Origin: Xanthobacteraceae bacterium
GTDB lineage: Bacteria; Pseudomonadota; Alphaproteobacteria; Rhizobiales; Xanthobacteraceae
NCBI GenBank assembly: GCA_030036975.1
Contig: JASHSE010000473.1
Span: 1 to 11,802, forward strand
Direction: 5' to 3'
Length of the DNA: 11,802 nucleotides
Made by a program: the position numbers and the translations under genes. This document shows positions 6,931 through 11,802 of this stretch, one piece after another (position 1 is the first letter of the stretch; every line of letters starts with the position of its first letter). Below the pieces are notes generated by a model. That model was not told the origin of the DNA and searched no databases. It worked only from the letters and a program-made list of their open reading frames with translations.

Positions 6931-7118
6931 CGCTCTTTGGTTCTCCCTCGGCGGCCGGTTCAGCTTCGTCCCCAATCCAGCCTTCCAGACCGGCGGGATC
7001 AATGCCCCATGCTCGCGGCGAAATTTAGGACAAGACGTAAGCAAATGGGAATGGGCGGCGTGCCGCGGCGTGAGCGCATCGTCGTTCCGGCGGCGGCCGC
7101 CGACCGGGCTACCGCCGG
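6931..7118. other. 188-base gap between lptG and surA with no gene; usual lptD position is empty
   Basis: No reading frame here gives a recognisable protein. In related Hyphomicrobiales this position normally holds lptD (roughly 2.3 kb). I see no piece of LptD in the translations. A short A/T-richer pocket lies at about 7019-7048 in otherwise GC-rich DNA, and could belong to a surA promoter, but I find no convincing -35/-10 pair. CCGGCGG (7087-7093) and CCGCCGG (7112-7118) form an inverted repeat immediately after the lptG stop, without a following T run. Confidence 0.6.
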
Positions 7119-8210
7119 CTAGCCGTCCTCCAGATAGAGCAGGGCGAGGAAGCCGGTAAGGCTGCCGACCAGCACGGGTATCCACGCGGCTGCCATCGGC
7201 GGCAGCAGCTCCGACTTGCTCATGTCCTCGGTGATCTTCTGCAAGACGAAGATGAGAAATCCGGCGGAAATGCCGCTTAACACCATTTTCTGCACGCCGC
7301 CGAAACGAAAGAAGCGCAGACTCACGGCGGCGGCCAGCAGAACCATGGCGCAAAGCAGGAACGGCCGCGCCAACAGCTCGTCGTATTGCAGCCGATAACC
7401 GGTCGCGGCGAGCCCCGCACGATCGGCCATTTCGATGTAGTTCGGCAGCTGCCAGAACGGCACGGTTTCCGGGGTCGCGAAGCTTTCCCGCACCTGCTCA
7501 AGGGTCAGATTGGTGTTGAGCCGGTAGGCCGGCTCGATTTCCGGCGGCTTGCCGGGGGCGTAGATGCGCGCGTCGTCGAGCTGCCAATAGCCGTGCTCGA
7601 GCGCGGCGGCTCGCGCCTCGATACGCTCGCTGAAGTGGCCGTTCTCGTCGAACGTGTAGACGGTGACGTTGCCGAGATCGGAGCCTTGCTCGCGGCTCGA
7701 TTTGGCGTTGATGATGGCCGCGCCGTCGCTGCTCTTTTGTCGCACCCAGAAGCCGCTGGCGCTCACCTGCAGGGCGGACAATGTTTCGCCGAGCATGCTC
7801 GCCTCGAGGCGCTTGGATCGCTCGTGCAGCGCGGCGGCGATCGGGTTGTAAGCCACCGTCGCGGCGGCGCCGATCAGGAACGCCACGACAAGGGCCGGCG
7901 CGACGAACTGCCACGCGGAAATACCGGCCGCGCGCGCAACGACGAGTTCGAGGCGCCGCGACAGCGTCAAGTAGCACGACATGGCGCCAACCAGCACCGC
8001 GAACGGCATGATCTGTTCGGTCAGCTGCGGGACGCGGTAAATGGAGATTTCGGCCAGAATCCAGGCCGTGGCGTTGGGCCAGTCGGCGCCGCGTCGCATC
8101 AATTCGAAAAAGTCGACGGTGCCGGCAAGCACGACCACGCCCGCAAAGGTGCTGATCACGGAGCCGAGGAACCGCAGGCCGAAATAGCGCGACAGCGTGC
8201 CGATCAGCAT
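7119..8210 (-). CDS. lptG: LPS export ABC transporter permease LptG
   Basis: LptG pairs with LptF and the LptB ATPase to extract lipopolysaccharide from the inner membrane and push it onto the LptC-LptA bridge. The protein is 363 residues with the YjgP/YjgQ layout: membrane helices at about 12-34, 62-82 and 101-123, a periplasmic beta-jellyroll-like region at about 125-275, then helices at about 281-298, 307-325 and 337-360. Family-like stretches are LTLSRRLELVVARAAGISAW (81-100), with its cytoplasmic coupling-helix character, VRQKSSDGAAIINA (156-169) and a late FGGVQKMVLSGISAGFLIFVL (303-323). ATG 8210 has AGGA eight bases upstream, directly after the lptF TAA. The two genes are 12 bases apart and clearly coupled. 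The call of G over F rests on order and on lptF being identified next door. Confidence 0.95.
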   Translation of the reverse strand: MLIGTLSRYFGLRFLGSVISTFAGVVVLAGTVDFFELMRRGADWPNATAWILAEISIYRVPQLTEQIMPFAVLVGAMSCYLTLSRRLELVVARAAGISAWQFVAPALVVAFLIGAAATVAYNPIAAALHERSKRLEASMLGETLSALQVSASGFWVRQKSSDGAAIINAKSSREQGSDLGNVTVYTFDENGHFSERIEARAAALEHGYWQLDDARIYAPGKPPEIEPAYRLNTNLTLEQVRESFATPETVPFWQLPNYIEMADRAGLAATGYRLQYDELLARPFLLCAMVLLAAAVSLRFFRFGGVQKMVLSGISAGFLIFVLQKITEDMSKSELLPPMAAAWIPVLVGSLTGFLALLYLEDG

Positions 8211-8222
8211 GACGGCGATCCT

Positions 8223-9383
8223 TTAGCTCGCGCCGGCGCGCGCCAGGCGCTCACTGACCGTGTTGGCGATCCGGTTCACGAACAGCGCGTGCTCCACCGC
8301 CTTGCCGCGCGAAATCTGCCACAGTCCGATGCCGATTGCCGCGGCAAGCGCCACGAATTGCAGGCTGAGCATGGCGGGAGTCTTGACGCCGGCCACCACG
8401 CTGAGAAAGCCGGCCATGCGCAGCGCGCCGGCCGCGACGATTAAACCGATCATGCTCAAAGTTCGATTCTGCCGCGTCGTCTGTGGCGGGCCGAGAAACA
8501 TGTAGGTCAGGATGGCAAAGGCCAGCGGATAGAACGGCGTCGCCAAGCGATCGTACATCTCGGAGCGGAATTGATCGGATTGGGTGGCGTAGAGCGGATC
8601 GCCCGGCCGCGGCCAGATCAGCTCCCAGATGTATTTTTCTCGTACCGTGTAGTTAGAGTTTTGCGGCCCGCCGCCCGTGAATTTCGACAAGTCGAAAGCG
8701 TAGCGGTCGAATGTCACGATACGCGGATCGGCTTGTCCTGTTTCGAGCCGCTGGATGCTGCCGTGCTCGAGCACCAAGTACGAGCCGTTATCCTTCTTCA
8801 CGATCTCGCCCTCCTCGGCGAGATAGGTGGCGTGCTCGTTGGGATTGCTGCGATCGTCGACGAAAATGCCGACCAGGAGACCGTTCGGCCGGCGGTCGGC
8901 GATGTGGAACGTGAGATTGCCGCTGACGCTGGTAAAGCGTCCGGGCTGCACGATATTGGTGAGGATGTCGGCGCGCACCTGCGTCGACCAGTCCCGCAAC
9001 TCGCGCAAGGCGCGCGGCGACACGTATGCGGCAATGACCATGCACAACAGCGATACCACCACAGCGGCGGCTAAAAACGGCGCCAGCAATCGCCACGGCG
9101 ACAGCCCGGCCGCATTCATGACGATCACTTCGGAGTCCTGACCGAGCCGCGCCAGCACGTGCGCCGAGGCCAGCAACAGGGCGATCGGCGCGATGATCAT
9201 GACCAGAAGCGGCACGATCATCCCGGTAATGCCGATGAAGACGAACAGCGTCTGCCGCTCGCTGGTAATCAGGTCGAAATCGCGCATCGCCTGAGTGAAC
9301 CAGATCACGACCGTCAGGCTGACGAGCGTAATCAGGAACGCCGCTATGGTGATGCGAAAGATGTAGCGGCCGATCGACCCCAC
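8223..9383 (-). CDS. lptF: LPS export ABC transporter permease LptF
   Basis: LptF is the partner permease of LptG in the LptB2FG lipopolysaccharide extractor. The protein is 386 residues with helices at about 10-30, 47-75, 100-121, 282-299, 309-331 and 336-356, and a periplasmic domain between the two sets. Family features include GSIGRYIFR at the start, LLLASAHVLARLGQDSEVIVMNAAGLSPWRL (about 69-99, the loop expected to contact the ATPase), the periplasmic GRFTSVSGNLTFHIADR (148-164) and RLATPFYPLAFAILT (279-293). The start is GTG 9383, where homologues begin; an AGG-type ribosome site is nearby and no suitable ATG exists before the first helix. It is the first gene of the minus-strand run and diverges from pepA, the same arrangement as pepA and lptFG in E. 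coli. The genes for LptB, LptC and LptA are not in this window. Confidence 0.95.
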   Translation of the reverse strand: MGSIGRYIFRITIAAFLITLVSLTVVIWFTQAMRDFDLITSERQTLFVFIGITGMIVPLLVMIIAPIALLLASAHVLARLGQDSEVIVMNAAGLSPWRLLAPFLAAAVVVSLLCMVIAAYVSPRALRELRDWSTQVRADILTNIVQPGRFTSVSGNLTFHIADRRPNGLLVGIFVDDRSNPNEHATYLAEEGEIVKKDNGSYLVLEHGSIQRLETGQADPRIVTFDRYAFDLSKFTGGGPQNSNYTVREKYIWELIWPRPGDPLYATQSDQFRSEMYDRLATPFYPLAFAILTYMFLGPPQTTRQNRTLSMIGLIVAAGALRMAGFLSVVAGVKTPAMLSLQFVALAAAIGIGLWQISRGKAVEHALFVNRIANTVSERLARAGAS

Positions 9384-9657
9384 CAGCCTGTCCCTTCCCG
9401 AACGATCGGCGCTCGCCGCGGCTTCGGCCGCATGCGGCGCCGTTCGGCCTGCCCGATTGCAACGACGCGGACCGGCTCATGCTTTCACAAAATGGCCTCG
9501 CCAAGGCAATCCCGCTGCCACAATCGTCCACACCGCACTGGCGCGCGCAACCTGTGTCGGGCGAAATCCAGAGTGGAACCGGCTTTGCATGGCGCCGCCA
9601 TTCGGTTCATATGGCGTCCGGCAGGCCGCGGCGAGCGGCAGGACAAAAGGACCAAAA
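9384..9657. promoter_or_regulatory. Divergent control region between lptF and pepA
   Basis: These 274 bases must hold the start signals for both directions, since lptF and pepA diverge. Toward pepA, TTGCAT (9585-9590) and CATATG (9608-9613) are separated by 17 bases but match consensus poorly. A perfect 12-bp palindrome GCCGCATGCGGC is at 9427-9438, 44 bases upstream of the lptF start. A good ribosome site, AAGGA at 9647-9651, serves pepA. I see no convincing promoter toward lptF and no small gene. That the region is regulatory follows from gene orientation; the individual boxes are weak. Confidence 0.5.
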
Positions 9658-11151
9658 ATGCCCGACCCGCTCAAGCTCGGCTTCGTTCCCTTTACGCGGT
9701 TACGCGGCGTTCTTGTTGCGTTCTGCGCCGAGAATTTGCAATTCGGTCCGGCGAGCAAGAGCGCCCTTTCGGCAGCCGAGGCGCAACTGCGCCGCGCCGC
9801 CGCCGCCGACCATTTCACCGGCAAGAACGGTGCCGTCCTCGATATCGTTGCGCCGTCCGGGCTTGATGCGCCACGCCTCATCGTGGTTGGGACCGGCAAG
9901 GAAGGCGAGCTCAAGCAGCGTGATGTGGTCCAGCTCGGCGGCATCGCCATGGGTCGGCTGCCGTCCCGGGCGGCTGAAGCCACGATCCTGGCCGAAATCG
10001 GCTCGGGCCCGCTCAAGCCCGATCAGATCGCCAATCTCGCGCTAGGCGTTCGGCTGCGCGCCTATTCTTTCGACCGCTATAAAACCAAGCGCAAAGAGGG
10101 CGAGGAGCGTCCCGAAAAAATCGAGGTGCACGTGGCCTGCGCCAATCCTGCGGCGGCAGGCAGGGCCTGGGTGCCCGTCAACGGCACCGCCGAAGGCGTC
10201 GTGCTCGCCCGCGACCTGATCAACGAGCCGGCGAACGTGCTTTATCCGGGCGAATTCGCCCGCCGTGCCTCGGCGCTGTCCCGGCTTGGCATTACGGTCG
10301 AAGTGCTTGACGTGCCGGCAATGAAGAAGCTCGGCATGGGCGCGCTGCTCGGCGTCGGCCAGGGTTCGGCCCATGAGTCGCGGCTCGTCGTCATGCGCTG
10401 GAACGGCGGCAAGCGCGGTGCCGATCCGCTCGCCTTCATCGGCAAGGGCGTTTGTTTCGATACCGGCGGCATCTCAATCAAGTCGGCCTCGGGCATGGAG
10501 GACATGAAGGGCGACATGGCCGGAGCGGCGTGCGTGGTCGGCCTGATGCACGCACTCGCCGCCCGCAAGGCCAGGGTCAACGCGGTCGGCGCCATCGGGC
10601 TCGTGGAAAACATGCCCGACGGCAAGGCGCAGCGGCCGGGCGACATCGTCAAGACCATGTCCGGACAGACGATCGAGATCATCAACACCGACGCGGAAGG
10701 CCGGCTCGTGCTCGCCGACGTGCTGCATTACGTCAAGCAGCGCTTCAAGCCGAAATTCATGGTCAACCTGGCGACGCTTACCGGCGCCATCATGGTTGCG
10801 CTCGGACAGCAATATGCCGGGCTGTTTGCCAACGACGACAAGCTCGTGGAGCGGCTGAGCAAAGCCGGCGAGGAAACCGGCGAACGCGTCTGGCGCATGC
10901 CGCTCGGCCCCGAATACGACAAGATGATCGATTCGAAGTTCGCTGACATGAAAAATACCGGCGGCCGCTGGGCCGGTTCGATCACGGCGGCGCAATTGCT
11001 GCAGCGCTTCGTCGGCAAGACGCCATGGGCGCACCTCGATATCGCCGGCACCGCGCTCGGCTCGCCGCAGACCGACATCAACAAGAGCTGGAGTTCCGGT
11101 TGGGGAGTGCGGCTGCTCGACCGCCTGGTCGCGGATTATTACGAGCGCTAA
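9658..11151 (+). CDS. pepA: Leucyl aminopeptidase (M17 family cytosol aminopeptidase)
   Basis: PepA removes N-terminal residues, preferring leucine, from peptides in the cytoplasm using two metal ions. The protein is 497 residues (503 in E. coli). A variable N-terminal domain (about 1-165) precedes the catalytic domain. The metal and catalytic residues are all present: K263 and D268 (GKGVCFDTGG), K275 (ISIKSASGME), D286 (MKGDMAGAA), and D345, E347 and R349 in the M17 signature NTDAEGRL. NLATLTGA (370-377) and ENMPDG (317-322) also match. These positions are offset from the E. coli enzyme by a constant seven. ATG 9658 has AAGGA six bases upstream; the frame is open further left but without family character. 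In E. coli PepA also binds DNA as a Xer recombination accessory and carAB regulator; whether that holds here cannot be judged. It is 15 bases ahead of holC, so the two are probably cotranscribed. Confidence 0.97.
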   Translation: MPDPLKLGFVPFTRLRGVLVAFCAENLQFGPASKSALSAAEAQLRRAAAADHFTGKNGAVLDIVAPSGLDAPRLIVVGTGKEGELKQRDVVQLGGIAMGRLPSRAAEATILAEIGSGPLKPDQIANLALGVRLRAYSFDRYKTKRKEGEERPEKIEVHVACANPAAAGRAWVPVNGTAEGVVLARDLINEPANVLYPGEFARRASALSRLGITVEVLDVPAMKKLGMGALLGVGQGSAHESRLVVMRWNGGKRGADPLAFIGKGVCFDTGGISIKSASGMEDMKGDMAGAACVVGLMHALAARKARVNAVGAIGLVENMPDGKAQRPGDIVKTMSGQTIEIINTDAEGRLVLADVLHYVKQRFKPKFMVNLATLTGAIMVALGQQYAGLFANDDKLVERLSKAGEETGERVWRMPLGPEYDKMIDSKFADMKNTGGRWAGSITAAQLLQRFVGKTPWAHLDIAGTALGSPQTDINKSWSSGWGVRLLDRLVADYYER

Positions 11152-11166
11152 CGCGGCGGCCGCCCG

Positions 11167-11619
11167 ATGACCGAGATCCTGTTCTATCAGCTCAAGGGGC
11201 AGCGCCTCGAACAGGTGCTGCCAGCGCTGCTGCTAAGGTCGCTGGAGCGCGGCTGGCGGGTCGTGGTTCAGGCCGCCTCGGAGGAGCGCATCGCGGCCCT
11301 CGATGCGCATCTGTGGACCTGGCGCGAGGACGCGTTTCTGCCCCACGGCACTTGGCGCGAGCCGGACGCGGCAGAGCAGCCTGTTCTTCTCACGCCAAAC
11401 GGCCACAACCCCAATCGGGCCGCTGTCCGGTTCCTGGTCGAAGGTACTGAATTGCCCGACGATGCGGCAACCTATCAGCGTCTGGTTCTGGTCTTCGATG
11501 GCGACGATCCCGACGCGCTGGCGAACGCGCGAGAGCGCTGGGTTAGGGTGAAGAAAGATGGTTTTGATGTCACCTATTGGCAGGCCGACGAAAATGGCCG
11601 CTGGCAGCAGCAAGCATAA
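11167..11619 (+). CDS. holC: DNA polymerase III subunit chi
   Basis: The chi subunit links the clamp-loader complex (through psi in E. coli) to single-stranded DNA-binding protein and so keeps the replisome on SSB-coated template. The protein is 150 residues (147 in E. coli). Recognisable parts are the start FYQLKGQRLEQVLPALLLRSLERGWRV (about 6-32, first strand and helix), LWTWREDAFLPHG (about 49-61, the typical LW...FLPH motif), the LLTPNGHNPN turn, and LVLVFDGDDPDAL...RERWVRVKKDGFDVTYW toward the C-terminus. ATG 11167 lies 15 bases after the pepA stop with no strong ribosome site, so it probably depends on translation from pepA. The pepA-holC pair is conserved from alpha- to gammaproteobacteria. 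Psi (HolD) is generally not recognisable in alphaproteobacteria, so the partner of chi here is uncertain. Confidence 0.95.
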   Translation: MTEILFYQLKGQRLEQVLPALLLRSLERGWRVVVQAASEERIAALDAHLWTWREDAFLPHGTWREPDAAEQPVLLTPNGHNPNRAAVRFLVEGTELPDDAATYQRLVLVFDGDDPDALANARERWVRVKKDGFDVTYWQADENGRWQQQA

Positions 11620-11705
11620 CAGGTTTGCGTTTGGGTCTTACGTTAAATGCCTCGCATAAAGCCTTGATTCATAAAATAGAATTTCTCTGAAATATTTTCA
11701 CTAAA

Positions 11706-11728
11706 CGTTTGCTCGCAAACGCATTTTT
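11706..11728 (+). terminator. Hairpin plus T run: possible pepA-holC terminator, or an operator
   Basis: CGTTTGC (11706-11712) and GCAAACG (11715-11721) are perfect inverted copies separated by two bases. As RNA this would fold as a 6-bp stem with the 4-base loop CTCG, followed two bases later by five T (11724-11728). It lies 86 bases after the holC stop, a plausible terminator position. The same palindrome lies about 20 bases upstream of a -35-like box, so it could instead be a protein-binding site for the next gene. Confidence 0.4.
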
Positions 11729-11741
11729 GCCGCATTATATT

Positions 11742-11771
11742 TTGCTCGGTCATCAGTTTGGGTGCTATAGT
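11742..11771 (+). promoter_or_regulatory. Extended -10 promoter candidate for the gene at the right edge
   Basis: TTGCTC (11742-11747) and TATAGT (11766-11771) are 18 bases apart. The -10 matches the sigma-70 consensus in five of six positions and is preceded by TG one base away (TGCTATAGT), an extended -10 that can make up for the poor -35. The -10 ends six bases before an ATG at 11778, so transcription would be expected to start at or next to that ATG. Confidence 0.5.
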
Positions 11772-11777
11772 TTCGTC

Positions 11778-11802
11778 ATGAACAAACATTCAGCGACAAA
11801 AA
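11778..11802 (+). CDS. Possible start of an unidentified gene, cut by the window edge
   Basis: ATG at 11778 opens a frame reading MNKHSATK before the window ends, so only eight full codons are visible and no function can be proposed. The six bases between the -10-like element and this ATG leave no room for a ribosome-binding site if transcription starts where expected, which would make the message leaderless. The surrounding DNA is far more AT-rich than the genes to the left. The ATG may also be chance, with the real start further right. Confidence 0.35.

Noticed and set aside
7087..7118. CCGGCGG/CCGCCGG inverted repeat after the lptG stop
   Set aside because: The loop is long, no T run follows, and such GC-only repeats are expected by chance in this genome.
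5869..7122. Plus-strand open frame of 417 codons opposite the surA-like gene and the lptG-surA gap
   Set aside because: It runs antisense to the real gene, lacks family motifs and has no ribosome site. It is explained by the high GC content suppressing stop codons.
6931..7353. Upstream extension of the surA frame through the gap into lptG (141 extra codons)
   Set aside because: The signal peptide starts at ATG 6930, the extra part overlaps lptG in another frame, and it shows no protein-like pattern or LptD similarity.
7386..8444. Plus-strand open frame of 352 codons opposite lptG and the end of lptF
   Set aside because: The minus-strand frames carry clear LptG/LptF membrane topology and motifs. 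The plus-strand product is His/Arg/Gly-rich with no domain character.

Overview
The window is GC-rich, densely packed chromosomal housekeeping DNA. The gene content and order point to an alphaproteobacterium of the order Hyphomicrobiales (Bradyrhizobium / Xanthobacteraceae-like). The evidence is a plus-strand run mltG (3' end) - yicC - gmk facing a minus-strand run lptF - lptG - surA-like - pdxA - rsmA, with pepA - holC diverging from lptF. The taxon is inferred from synteny and protein style; no rRNA or other marker is present.

Layout. 1-1998 (+): the tail of the peptidoglycan transglycosylase MltG, the YicC endoribonuclease and guanylate kinase. 2055-2861 (-): an unrecognised multi-pass membrane protein, less GC-rich than its neighbours and built from two similar halves. 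2974-9383 (-): a probable operon read lptF, lptG, surA-like chaperone, pdxA, rsmA, then a zinc alcohol dehydrogenase. Its start and stop codons lie within tens of bases of each other, apart from one 188-base gap between lptG and surA. 9384-9657: the divergent control region. 9658-11619 (+): leucyl aminopeptidase pepA and the DNA polymerase III chi subunit holC. 11620-11802: an AT-rich intergenic stretch (about 38% GC by hand count) with a hairpin-like inverted repeat, a promoter-like element and the first codons of a possible next gene.

How the genes fit together. LptF and LptG are the inner-membrane parts of the lipopolysaccharide exporter. The SurA-like chaperone would help fold outer-membrane proteins, classically including LptD. 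PdxA makes vitamin B6 and RsmA matures 16S rRNA; the surA-pdxA-rsmA trio is an old conserved block also found in enterobacteria. The outer-membrane gene lptD, usually found between lptG and surA in relatives or directly before surA in E. coli, is not in this window.

I see no mobile element, CRISPR array, tRNA or rRNA. Most of the window is ordinary. The places worth a second look are the missing lptD, the duplicated-domain membrane protein, and the AT-rich right end, where the promoter-like element sits so close to an ATG that a leaderless transcript is plausible. I found no clear new multi-gene system.
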